Numbered from the stretch's first letter, positions 33,746-44,809 are shown. The stretch: 64,000 bases of DNA from Atopsyche davidsoni (GCA_022113835.1 JAILWY010000015.1:6672501-6736500), one strand, 5' to 3'. Translations and numbers: made by a program. The notes: a model not told the origin generated them from the letters alone.

Positions 33746-34868
33746 AGATTTAACTCTTTTGTACTTAAATAAATAAAATTATTTTTTAAATATATAAAAA
33801 TGTTAATATAGTTTAATATAAACTCTTAAAACAAATAAAATACTAAAAATATTGATATAAAAATAAATTATTTTGCAGCAAGAGTGTGCCTGAAAATAAA
33901 CAGAAAATTCTATTTTATTAGTAAGAAATATTTCTGATTAAGCGAATGTTATATATTATATTAATATCGAAATTCGGAATAAATGCTGTTTATTGATTTT
34001 AATGCAAAACTTAGAATTATGTTTTGTAATGAGTTATGAGTGAACTAAAATTTTTGGAGATTGCAGTTTCAAAATATAGACAGCTTATGATAAATTTGAA
34101 TATGTTTGAAAAAAAAAACAGCTTTAAATTGTTTTTATTTTCGAAGTCGACCGATCATTATGCGTAATTCGGATTCCGTTTCTCAAACATTTTTTGTCTT
34201 CATCTTCTTTTTTGAAAACTTTACGAACTGTTCGGGTTTCTGTATTTCTATTTGTTTTCGCTGATTCAGATTTGCATTTTTTAAGCCTTCAAGTTTATTT
34301 CGTTTAGGCTTGGGGCGCAGTGACTTTTTGCATAATCGTGCTCACTAATAAATGAATTGAACAGAAAATATTGACATAAAAACAAAGTGAATTGTCGACA
34401 CACGACAAACATTTTTGCTTGCGAGTAATTTTGCCTTTATATGAATCGAAAAAAGCTATTGAATGGTAAAAGTAGTCACAGGCAAAAATGTTCCTGGTCT
34501 CCTAGCTAATCAGCTATTCATATTACTTGAAACTATATAGGCAAAAAAAAAAATCTTGGTTATTTATTTACAGTTACAATAAAATTATTTGTGTGTACTG
34601 ATTCTATTGATTTTTATGACGCGAGTACTTTTTTACAGGCGGGATCGCTCGAGATTTCATTTTTTACGAATAAACGGTGACGTCACAGTTTATGAAGTAT
34701 AATGGTGTCGACAACGGTCACCCATTCTTTACAATTCATGGCCTTTCTTTCCAACTTCCCCGGTCAGGAGGCGCCATTACTTACATCTGCAGCGCCGAAC
34801 ACTCGCTTCTCAACCCCTGATCCTCAATTTTAAATACAGATCTAGAATTTTAAACAGGAAATAATAGT
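33746..34868. other. AT-rich DNA with a CRE-containing block
   Basis: 34670-34810 is GC-richer and contains GGTGACGTCACAG (34677-34689), a full CREB/ATF palindrome. No gene identified nearby. Confidence 0.35.
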
Positions 34869-34869
34869 T

Positions 34870-35200
34870 CCTCTTTTCAAAAGAGGTTGTTGACCATTTC
34901 ACTGAAAATTTGTCTGTTCATGGTCTTCTTATGGAGAATAGTATGGTTAGTCTACGGGACCTTCTACACCACAGTTTTATATTTGAATGAAACATAAGCG
35001 TATTGCTGCTGCCCAATAGCAATATTATATAATCTTTTCTTTACAAAGCTCTAGAATTTAGATCTGATATTCCTTCCAATATCCGGAGCTTCCCTTCTCT
35101 ATAAGGTATTCCCAGAATACATCCCTTCACAAGGATTCCAAATTCACATCTTTATCACAGATCCTCTATGTACGCTCAGGGCACATAATGGTTAAACTGA
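34870..35200 (-). mobile_element. R2 family copy, uninterrupted
   Basis: It is collinear with the split copy at 30 kb: CCTCTTTTCAAAAGAGG, GACCATTTCACTGA, ACACCACAGTTTTATATTTG, GCCCAATAGCAATATTATAT, AAAGCTCTAGAATTTAGATC, CATCCCTTCACAAGGATTCC. It shows the pre-insertion state of the 30155 site. Confidence 0.7.
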
Positions 35201-36139
35201 ATACAAAAAAGTAAATGCACTAAGCTTCACACATCTATAATTACTAACAGTTGTTTCAAGCCGTGTTTTTTAATGCGTTTTTTTTAACTGCGTGGTTGTT
35301 TGTATTTTTCGACTCCCGTTTTTGAGTCCCAATACTAGAATCTTCACCAAGAAAACACTTAATACTCGGCAATCAGATTATAAACATATAATGCAGATTT
35401 TGTCTGAAAAAAACGCAGGAGTATATTTTTATTTCGTACAAAATGCAATAATGTGAGTTGATGTGAGGTGCCCCTTGTCGTGGGGCAATAAGAAAAAAAT
35501 CTCACCCCTCACCGAAAAATTCAGATATTCATGCTTTAACTTTACGATTTCATCCCCCATCTCTTTTAAATTCATAGACAAAACAATAGAGTGGAGAAAT
35601 GGCGTTTTTTCAGGTTTTGCCCCATCACACATATTTTCCATGCAAAAACTTTATTTAATTTGCGTCTTTGAGATTATTGTAGACTGCGAATAATTTCATC
35701 ACTAAGGGATTACGAGTTGAGCAAACAAATTTTAAAATACAGAAACTATAGACTTATTTAATCGTTTTCTTTTATCGTCTTTCTGTGTATAACTTTAATT
35801 GTAAGAAAACATTTAAGAAGCGCTAGTAGAGTATATGATATTTCAACTTTTTATTGGAGTATAAGTACTCTATTATTTATTACAATATAATTGATATTTT
35901 TTTAATTGGTTGCATTGATATATGTTTTCATAAATATCTGTGTTATCTTTTCATATATTTTGTTATATATTACACCTACAATTGTTTATAAAAGCGTTTA
36001 TGCTTATTGATCGGATTGCTTCGTTCAGGTGACTATCTTTTTTATATTACGTGAAACTTTGCACACGAAAATAATCATTTAAAAAAAATCAAATTTATAA
36101 ACAATCAAAACTTGTTGCAAACTTGCTGTATAACTTGAA
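35201..36139. other. AT-rich intergenic DNA
   Basis: 35429-35693 is open on both strands and has modest composition change but no recognisable domain. Nothing else supported. Confidence 0.4.
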
Positions 36140-36141
36140 TA

Positions 36142-36494
36142 CAGTAATACCCCGAGATACGTTCCGGAAAAAATCGCGTTAAGTGAAATTCGCGTATATC
36201 GGGGTTTACGATTAAACATACATACATTTGAATTAATCACGTATTTATGCAGTATTACACGTTATTTTTACTGAAAAATACATCTATTGTCTTTTGAGTA
36301 GCGTTTCTTTTACGTTCTTGTAAAATACGTTCATAACCCTTAACGCTGTTTTTAATTGCTAAGAGAAGTCAATGACTACATTATGTTCATACACATTCTT
36401 AAAATAAAAAATTCGCGTAATGCGAGCCGAAATTTGAAATTCGCGTTATAGTGAAACCGCGCATAACGGGGTCGCGTAAAGCGGGGTATTACTG
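36142..36494. mobile_element. pogo/Tigger-type MITE with TA target duplication
   Basis: The left end CAGTAATACCCCGAGATACG and the right end, reverse complemented CAGTAATACCCCGCTTTACG, share 13 terminal bases and further similarity, including CGCGTTA/CGCGTAA and GAAATTCGCGT words inside. TA flanks both ends (36140-36141, 36495-36496). CAGT..CCCCG termini with TA duplication fit the pogo/Tigger group of the Tc1/mariner superfamily. 353 bp, no transposase. Confidence 0.85.
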
Positions 36495-36544
36495 TATACT
36501 GTTAACAAAAAATACTAAAATCAGTTTTTGATTAAAAAAATAGT

Positions 36545-36905
36545 CATTTTCGGTGCGGGTTTCGTGAGCGCGTGGCCATTCTTGTATCCGCGAAGAAGCG
36601 CAGGTTTCGCCGCTCGTATTTCAGGACAAGGGGTGGAAAACTACTGCTCCACCCCAGGCGACATGTGGCACTAACTGCCCGGCACCGGTCCGTGAATGTG
36701 TTAACAGGCCTGCACCGGGGCTCGCCCATGTATCAACTTTTTATGGGCTAGGCGCCACTCCAGAACTGTTTTATATTTCGCCAAGCCAGCGAAAAAAGGT
36801 CGCCTTTCTCTCAGTAGGAACTTTTTAAGCTTTGGTCGCAGAGGATCCGGGGCAGAGCCGCGAAGAAATGATGATTTTTTCTGTAGGCCTACACGCCGAT
36901 AACGC
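36545..36905. other. extended GC-rich block
   Basis: About 350 bp of GC-rich sequence directly beside the MITE, with GGTGCGGGTTTCGTGAGCGC, CCGGCACCGGTCCGTG and GATCCGGGGCAGAGCCGCG. Minus-strand frames of 61 and 86 codons lack known motifs. It could be a CpG island or part of an unknown repeat. Confidence 0.3.
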
Positions 36906-37126
36906 AAAATAATACGAGCGTTATTATTATATGTAACTTGCTTATCCATAAAAAAAAACACCCATATAATACATTACCGCAGACTTATTGCCTCACAAGA
37001 TGTTTAACAGTAAAACAATTTAATTAAATAGAGAATAGATTTTTGGATTGGTGCTAGGAAACAAGCATTTACATGAATAATTAATGAATAAAGTTTTCCA
37101 AAAAGACAACTGTATATTACATCTTG

Positions 37127-37265
37127 TTGAGGGACAAGGTATTTGATTCGTGAAGATCCATTATTATAATGATAAGAGTACCTTTGTATTTTGTCTTCAC
37201 TTTGAGTTTATTAAAATTATTTGCATTACTAGTTTCGACCCAATACACTGGGTCATTATCATACT
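37127..37265 (-). mobile_element. Penelope-like terminus with degenerate hammerhead
   Basis: The minus strand at 37255-37232 reads ATGATAA, TGACCCAGTGTATTGGGTC (perfect five-pair stem II), GAAAC, followed by TAGTAATGC. The first core has two changes from CUGANGA. It continues into a segment shared, inverted, with 31040-31140. Hammerheads next to such repeats are known in Penelope-like elements; no reverse transcriptase or GIY-YIG coding is visible here. Confidence 0.55.
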
Positions 37266-37569
37266 AAATAAATATATATTACATAATAATATTTTTAGGA
37301 TTGAGCGAACTTAAACCAGTCAGCATATATGTCATAATGACGTCACTCTAAAAGTACTGTGCATGCACATGCAAAATGATATCAAATTGAGTTAATAACG
37401 TTCCTATCCTCTTTTTTTATAAAAAAAAAATTAATAATAAAATACGTCAATTGAATTTTAGAGCCCATGATATAATATTACCAATAAAAACATTTATAAT
37501 ATAATCTGAAACATTGGATTTGGACAAACTTATGGACGTCTTGTAGCAAGAAACTTTAAATAAAAACGT

Positions 37570-37765
37570 TCGCCTCCCTAGGGCAAGTTCCCTTTGACGC
37601 ACGTTTCAGTTGTTATTTGACGTTTGACGGTTTGGCGGCGTGACGCGATAGAAGTTGACAGATCGGAAGGCTGTGCGGGAGTTCCGCGACGGTGTTGACG
37701 CCGCGTTGCTTCCGGTCCAGATTTATTGTCACTTCCGGCGCATGCAATGCCTCCCCAACTCACTT
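37570..37765. other. GC-rich island
   Basis: Contains TTGACGTTTGACGGTTTGGC, GACGGTGTTGACGCCGCG and two TTCCGG words resembling ETS sites. No coding domain. Promoter-like composition but no supporting gene. Confidence 0.3.
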
Positions 37766-38689
37766 GAAAGCTTTTGATTAAAACTACAGGAAACTTTGAA
37801 TAAAAAAGCCACATTTGTTAGAAATTTTTGAATTCGAGGTAATTACGACACACAATTTATAGTTTTTTTATAATTATTAAAACTTCAATTCATGCAGTAT
37901 TATAAAGTAGTCGATTTATATATTCAATATTTTTTTATTAATAAAAGATGTTTGTATTATAATTTTTCCCATTTTATTTTTTAATGTGAACCTAGTTTCA
38001 CTAACTTTTACTGTTGGCATTTGCAAACAGAGTCTGACTCTATTTAAAAATACCAGGCGTCTAGTTTGTTGAAACTAGTCATAGTTAAAAATAAAACGTG
38101 GAAAAAACACAAAAAAATTTAATAGATTTATAAAAATCATAGTACAGAATCTAAAATCTTTTATTACCTTCAAGGGTTGCCAAAATAATTAAAAAAAAAA
38201 TATATTTTCGGGTTAACTGTTTAAAAATGATATATTTTGAATAAAAGGCATTCGCGGTATTCACAGTTTGAAATTGAAATAAAATGTAAACAAATTTTAA
38301 ACTGCTCGGCTTTATGGAGAGAGACAAGTTCACATAGGCATGATAAGTCAACATCACAGCAACAAGGCATTATTGAGATAAATACAGCTTTCGAAGGAAA
38401 CTTTACGCCAAGTTAAATTGAAAGTGGCCAAGGGTGGAAAACAAAGAGTGACAGATTCTTAATCTAACGGAGAAAGGTTCCACTCCCGGGGAAGTCCTGT
38501 TTAGGGGAAGATTGAGTGGGACGGGGCGGGGAGCCTGGGGGTGGGAGGACACATCCGAGCCTGACAACTCTTTTATTTTTTTTGCGGTAAAGAACGCACA
38601 TTGCACCGCATTTGAGAATTACTTACACCGAATATTTATTTATTCCGGTTTTTTATATTAAAAAAATATTTTTATATAGGTACATTTAC

Positions 38690-38860
38690 ACAATATTTGT
38701 CCCACATAGGCTGGTATTTACTAGACTAGACAATACCCAAAGACGCACTATTAGATTGGTGAATAATGCAGATCGCATTTATTTGCTTGAATTCTCACAG
38801 GCGCTTATATTTATGGTTGTTTTCGGGATGTTAGGTATGCTGGGTCGTTTATATCTTTAT
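38690..38860 (+). pseudogene. decayed non-LTR retrotransposon fragment (second LINE type)
   Basis: A plus-strand frame reads LDNTQRRTIRLVNNADRIY. This matches the L(D/E)xxQRRAIRL(I/V) motif found in the region after the reverse transcriptase of Jockey-like and related LINEs. The downstream SLxHRRDVxxLCxFYR block is frame-shifted: CACAGGCG..TTTTCGGGATGTTAGG keeps its outline in another frame. Distinct from the WMRNLR family. Confidence 0.5.
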
Positions 38861-40300
38861 ATATTTCAACTTTTCGAATTTTTCATCCTTTTTTATATAC
38901 AATTTGTATTGACACATGCAATGTTTCAATACTATAATAATAATGTATAACAGGTGTGAGCCCTGTAACATCATTTCTGGGATCGATCTGATCAAGAATC
39001 CATGTTCTAACTCCATAGACAACGAAAAATTGAGATTTAACATCTTGATGTAAAACATAAACCGTATTGTTGAGTTTCGCTAGTTAATTTGATCACTGAT
39101 TATGCCCTCACCATAGAAGTACACATTTTACACAAATTGACCATCAATTATTTACTTAAACTAAAAGTGGTTAAAATATCTTTAATCAACACTATAAGAA
39201 TCTGTAACGGGCTTTTTACACATTTTTCTGATATAAATTATCCTTCTAAACTCTAAAGCATCAATTGATATTTTGTACGCATTCAATTTAACAAAGTGCT
39301 TCTAAATCATGAAAGTTATAATTTCTGCTGCATTATGGAATTATTAGTATTTATTCTTGAATTGTAAATTTTATCGTAAAAAATATATACGTATAAACGT
39401 AAATGTCCAATGTGTGTATATTAAAACCGTTTGATCACAAAAACAAATTAAGATCCTACATATTCCCTAATAAAACTGATTGACAAATTGCATCGTCTGA
39501 GATTAATTAAATCACCAAAAGATTAACAAAAATATTTATATTATATTATATTAAATTAATTTTGATTTAAACACGAAGATTTAGAAAAAAAAGTTGTTAC
39601 AAAGACAACAAGTAAATAATATAAAAACTTAAATATTTTTTTGATATAAAAATTATTTGTATTCGTTTTGGGAAGTATCAAATATTCACTGAGGACTTGG
39701 ACGTTCGCATAACTGCTGACCATTTCAGACTGAAACGAGATCATCCCTGGATACGTAATATATTAAATAAAAAAAACCACAGCGCAAATAGATTCTAAGA
39801 AGTATATTTTTCTTTAGACCGTTGAGGCATAAAGGAGGGCGCGCTACCCTTGAGGCGGTGGATATGAGCGTCCCCCACAAATGTGTTTACGTAGATGGTG
39901 ACAGATCTGTCAGACTGACGTCACGCTTCGTGATCGAGGCTGTATATCTCCAGCTACCCCCAGGAATACAACTACTCAACTACCCCACTGCTCTAGAATG
40001 AAACGAAACCTTTTCAGAATGCTATTGTGTATTAAAAAAATCGCTCAAAAATGCCTTTAAATAATACAATATATCTTCACTAACTTAAATCGCTTTTTTT
40101 GAATATACTTTGATTATCATCAAATATCAGATACATCCACATACATACTATAATTATTTTGATATTATGTTATTTATATTCAATTTTTGTATAAAAAAAT
40201 TGTTTTATATTATAAAAAAACAGTATATTATATTACCTCTCCGCTCTCCGCATTGTGTTGCTTGTGCATGGCTACTATTCTGTACCATGAGCGTGTGTAA
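38861..40300. other. AT-rich DNA with one GC-richer block
   Basis: 39810-39990 is GC-richer and contains GGAGGGCGCGCTACCC and AGACTGACGTCACGC (a CRE-like core). The rest shows nothing. Confidence 0.35.
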
Positions 40301-40302
40301 AG

Positions 40303-40615
40303 GATCAGTAATGGAATAGTGGACTTGGAATGATTGTGAAGTACGTAGGGGAGTTACTGCTATTGTTTCTGTAGCTTGCTGCAGAAGGAGAATCAAATCG
40401 ACACGTCAGAGCTTTGTAAGGAAAGGATTTATAATAAGGCTATTAGGCAGCAGCAATACGCAGACTTTTCCTTCAAATAAAAAAACTGCGATGTCGAAGA
40501 ACCCACTACACTATTTTCCCTTGAGAAAACCATGAACACAGCATGAGTATATGCTCAGTGAAATGGTCGCCAACCTTCTCTGAGGAGAGGTACTTGATGA
40601 AGAAGAATATTATAT
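40303..40615 (+). mobile_element. R2 family copy 2
   Basis: It matches 2655-2965 closely: GTGGACTTGGAATGATTGTG, TGCTGCAGAAGGAGAATC, TATTAGGCAGCAGCAATACG, CCCACTACACTATTTTCCC, then GTGAAATGGTCGCCAACCTT, GAGGAGAGGTACTTG and ATGAAGAAGAA. The 3' block is the same as that ending the LINE relics. It lies 175 bp before the satellite array. Confidence 0.75.
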
Positions 40616-40790
40616 AGTATATTTAGTCATGGAAAGTTTTCACCTCGTTCTTTTTTTTGTTATAAAATGATCTTTTTAAAGATACGAGATATGTTTTACA
40701 ATAAATGTTAAATTAGTTATTTCAATACGTTAAAATGATTGTGATATTTACAAGTCACACAAACTTCAAACAAAGTTGCATCGAGACGAT

Positions 40791-42960
40791 TTACTTGCTT
40801 TCTTCCTTATATATGACTACCAATCAAAACCTTTGAAAAGGGGCTGTTGAAGGTTCAAATTCTCAAGACAAGGTCGCCACTACGGAGGATCTCTATAGTG
40901 GAGGGTTGCTTGACTTGTTGACAAATAAGGAGGGATACGAAAAATTTACTTGCTTTCTACCTTATATGTGACTACCAATTAAAACCTTTGAAAAGGGGCT
41001 GTTGAAGATTCAAATTCTCAAGACAAGGTCGCCACTACGGAGGATCTCTATAGTGGAGGGTTTCTTGACTTGTTGACAAATGAGGAGGGATCCGAAAAAT
41101 TTACTTGCTTTCTATTTTATATGTGACTACCAATTAAAACCTTTGAAAAGGGGCTGTTGAAGATTCAAATTCTCAAGACAAGGTCGCCACTACGGAGGAT
41201 CTCTATAGTGGAGGGTTGCTTGACTTGTTGACAAATGAGGAGGGATCCGAAAAAATTACTTGCTTTCTACCTTATATGTGACTACCAATTAAAACCTTTG
41301 AAAAGGGGCTGTTGAAGATTCAAATTCTCAAGACAAGGTCGCCACTACGGAGGATCTCTATAGTGGAGGGTTGCTTGACTTGTTGACAAATGAGGAGGGA
41401 TCCGAAAAATTTACTTGCTTTCTATTTTATATGTGACTACCAATTAAAACCTTTGAAAAGGGGCTGTTGAAGATTTAAATTCTCAAGACAAGGTCGCCAC
41501 TACGGAGGATCTCTATAGTGGAGGGTTGCTTGACTTGTTGACAAATGAGGAGGGATCCGAAAAATTTACTTGCTTTCTATTTTATATGTGACTACCAATT
41601 AAAACCTTTGAAAAGGGGCTGTTGAAGATTCAAATTCTCAAGACAAGGTCGCCACTACGGAGGATCTCTATAGTGGAGGGTTGCTTGACTTGTTGACAAA
41701 TGAGGAGGGATCCGAAAAAATTACTTGCTTTCTACCTTATATGTGACTACCAATTAAAACCTTTGAAAAGGGGCTGTTGAAGATTCAAATTCTCAAGACA
41801 AGGTCGCCACTACGGAGGATCTCTATAGTGGAGGGTTGCTTGACTTGTTGACAAATGAGGAGGGATCCGAAAAATTTACTTGCTTTCTATTTTATATGTG
41901 ACTACCAATTAAAACCTTTGAAAAGGGGCTGTTGAAGATTTAAATTCTCAAGACAAGGTCGCCACTACGGAGGATCTCTATAGTGGAGGGTTGCTTGACT
42001 TGTTGACAAATGAGGAGGGATCCGAAAAATTTACTTGCTTTCTATTTTATATGTGACTACCAATTAAAACCTTTGAAAAGGGGCTGTTGAAGATTTAAAT
42101 TCTCAAGACAAGGTCGCCACTACGGAGGATCTCTATAGTGGAGGGTTGCTTGACTTGTTGACAAATGAGGAGGGATCCGAAAAATTTACTTGCTTTCTAT
42201 TTTATATGTGACTACCAATTAAAACCTTTGAAAAGGGGCTGTTGAAGATTTAAATTCTCAAGACAAGGTCGCCACTACGGAGGATCTCTATAGTGGAGGG
42301 TTGCTTGACTTGTTGACAAATGAGGAGGGATCCGAAAAATTTACTTGCTTTCTATTTTATATGTGACTACCAATTAAAACCTTTGAAAAGGGGCTGTTGA
42401 AGATTTAAATTCTCAAGACAAGGTCGCCACTACGGAGGATCTCTATAGTGGAGGGTTGCTTGACTTGTTGACAAATGAGGAGGGATCCGAAAAATTTACT
42501 TGCTTTCTATTTTATATGTGACTACCAATTAAAACCTTTGAAAAGGGGCTGTTGAAGATTTAAATTCTCAAGACAAGGTCGCCACTACGGAGGATCTCTA
42601 TAGTGGAGGGTTGCTTGACTTGTTGACAAATGAGGAGGGATCCGAAAAATTTACTTGCTTTTTATTTTATATGTGACTACCAATTAAAACCTTTGAAAAG
42701 GGGCTGTTGAAGATTTAAATTCTCAAGACAAGGTCGCCACTACGGAGGATCTCTATAGTGGAGGGTTGCTTGACTTGTTGACAAATAAGGAGGGATCCGA
42801 AAAATTTACTTGCTTTCTACCTTATATGTGACTACCAATTAAAACCTTTGAAAAGGGGCTGTTGAAGATTCAAATTCTCAAGACAAGGTCGCCACTACGG
42901 AGGATCTCTATAGTGGAGGGTTGCTTGACTTGTTGACAAATGAAGAGGGATCCGAGAAAA
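40791..42960 (+). repeat. tandem satellite, 14 copies of a 155-bp unit
   Basis: The landmark GGGGCTGTTGAAG recurs at exactly 155-bp spacing from 40840 to 42855. The array from TTACTTGCTTTCT to GATCCGAGAAAA is 2170 bp, 14 full units. Units are nearly identical; the edge units (1, 13, 14) differ most. Each has the inverted pair CCACTA..TAGTGG (first at 40877-40882 and 40896-40901). Diagnostic sites are CTACCTTAT or CTATTTTAT, GATTCAAAT or GATTTAAAT, and AAAAAATT or AAAAATTT. Copies 3-4-5 and 6-7-8 repeat the same three-unit pattern, a 465-bp higher-order period. Copies 8-12 are alike at these sites. No coding frame runs through it. Confidence 0.97.
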
Positions 42961-43572
42961 ATGGCCTGTCGCACCCGCTCGGGGCGCGATCAAGTCGACA
43001 CACCCCCGCCACCTCCCCTGCCCCTCCAAGGGGGATGACTCAGCGAATGCCTCGTATCGAGTGGGATAAGTAGGACGATTTTTCGGGTGATAATGGACAC
43101 AGGGAAGCACCAAAATCACATATCATTTAGAAAACTAAACGCCCTGCGTGCATATGCAAAGAAAATTTATACACCGCGTTAATATTGTATCATTCATATG
43201 GGTATATATTTTTTACTAAAAATCTGCTTTTATATATACAATTTTTATTGATGTGTTCTCAAAATTCATAGTTGTATTACAAATATTTCTTTTGTATAAT
43301 TAAATCTCGTGAGCTACAAATGACGTGCATTTGTTTGCACTGTCGCACAATATTAAAAAAAAAATTAACTCTCTTTTTTCTCTTATTTTTTAAATCAATC
43401 GTGTACCATGTAAGTTTACATTTGTGTAATGAAGCATTCCCGCAGTGAGATCTCCTAATATTGAAAAATCCAACGTGACCTCCTTTTACTTTGAAAGAGA
43501 TATTTTCTTAAATTGCCACTATCGCTTTAACGTTGAGGCACCGTTTTGTAAGACAGTAAGTCGTGCCCTTAC
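42961..43572. other. GC-rich flank then AT-rich DNA
   Basis: 42961-43090 directly after the satellite is GC-rich (GGGGCGCGATCAAGTCGACA, CCACCTCCCCTGCCCC). The remainder is AT-rich with nothing recognised. Confidence 0.4.
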
Positions 43573-43590
43573 CAGGGATTCCCAACCTTT
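43573..43590 (+). mobile_element. hAT-like terminus
   Basis: CAGGGATTCCCAACCTTT is a typical 5' end of hAT elements (CAGGGGTTCCCAACC type). No matching inverted end was found within a few hundred bases, so the element is truncated or the match is isolated. Confidence 0.4.
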
Positions 43591-43654
43591 GAAAATATTG
43601 AAGTTATTAATTAAAAATTCTAAAGGCTTAATATAGTATAGAGCACCACCGTTT

Positions 43655-44000
43655 TGACTGGCTCGGGCGTAAAGCCCGTGGCTTTCCGGTTAATACCCGA
43701 AAGGTGTCTGTTTCAAGGTGCTGGGGTGTAAAAAGAGTTCCAGCTTCTCGGTTGTAGATAGGTTGTGGAACGTTTAGAAGTAAATATATTTTTAGGTTTT
43801 ACTTTATAGCGATATAAAATTGTTAGTTTTATCATATCAAAGTTAACGCCCTTCAAGTTGATATCTTATGGGTGCTTGTCTCAAAGTACTGGGCTGTAAA
43901 AAGTATTTCAGACTTTCAGTTAAAGATAGTAATATAGTAAATATATTTTAGTTCTTCGTATAACAGATTTCTATTTTTGATATTGTTGGTTAATAAGTTT
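43655..44000. repeat. diverged tandem duplication
   Basis: GTGCTGGGGTGTAAAAAGAG..TTCCAG..TCTCGGTTGTAGATAG near 43718 corresponds to GTACTGGGCTGTAAAAAGTA..TTTCAG..TTTCAGTTAAAGATAG near 43886, followed in both by AGTAAATATATTTT. Period about 170 bp. The first half also has TGGCTCGGGCG and GGTTAATACCC, weakly like A and B boxes but too close together for a tRNA. Confidence 0.5.
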
Positions 44001-44399
44001 AAACAAACGTTTTTGCATAATTTTATAGCTGAGGTGACATTTTTATACAGTACGAATAAAGTTTAGCATTGAATTCAAAATCATATAAATATCGTCGACC
44101 GACCTTATTATTCTGTTTCTCACGCCATCCCTTATTTTATCGTCATTTCAAGTTTACCACCCCAAAAAGTGTGAAACTAGCTCGGTGTGAAATATAATTA
44201 CATCAAAATTTAGTCTATAATGATACACACATAGTTTATAATTAAATTTATAATTATAGGAAATGTATTTTTTGAAAAAATTGTTTATTTGACAGAGAAT
44301 ATAGTTAGCAACTTGGATAAACTTTTATCAAAACTATAACAGCTCAAAGAGTTTGAAAACTTGAAATAATTATTGTGTCTATAAACGTATTTCTATTTT

Positions 44400-44664
44400 T
44401 TGGATTGAACGTCAATCGGATGCGTATTTATTACCCATTACGGGTTTATTATATTATGACTAATATGATTAGGTACATTAGTTCACGCATAGAAGATGAT
44501 TAAAGAAATTCTCAGAAAAAAATCATCGTGATTTGTGTGGGATTTGAACCCACATCCCCAGGAATCGAGAATATTTAACAATCATACTCTACATATGAAC
44601 CAATGTGTCCAGGCCAACCAATATTTAGCGATTTGCAAGCTAATGTGCCTAATCATATTAGTAA
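44400..44664 (-). mobile_element. TIR-SINE copy with the extended arm on the left
   Basis: It begins TGGATTGAACGTCAATCGGA, then TTATTACCCATTACGGG, TGACTAATATGATTAGGTAC and the B-box arm GTGTGGGATTTGAACCCAC. The A-box region is deleted after CATCCCCAGG. It resumes AATCGAGAATATTTAACAAT and ends GCTAATGTGCCTAATCATAT..TAGTAA. The extra terminal segment is here on the opposite side from the 7.65- and 59.5-kb copies, implying that the ancestral element had it at both ends. No clear target duplication. Confidence 0.65.
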
Positions 44665-44809
44665 CAATGCAACCTTTTTTCACCACGCATCAATATTTAT
44701 GGCCCAAAAAGCAAACGAAATGTTTTACAAAATTATTTAATTTTACGGTTAAAATATTTAAGACTTAATATTTAAAATATCTCTGCATTTTTTCAAGTAA
44801 CTGTATATA

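Noticed and set aside
38325..38425. Another LINE fragment (GAAGGAAACTTTACGCCAAG)
   Set aside because: The match to the 4.6-kb relic is limited to a short stretch and the translation does not continue the signature.
40791..42960. CRISPR-like array
   Set aside because: There are no spacers: the whole 155-bp unit repeats, and the context is eukaryotic.
43655..43700. tRNA-derived SINE head
   Set aside because: A-like and B-like boxes are only 18 nt apart, too close for a tRNA-type promoter; described as a diverged duplication instead.
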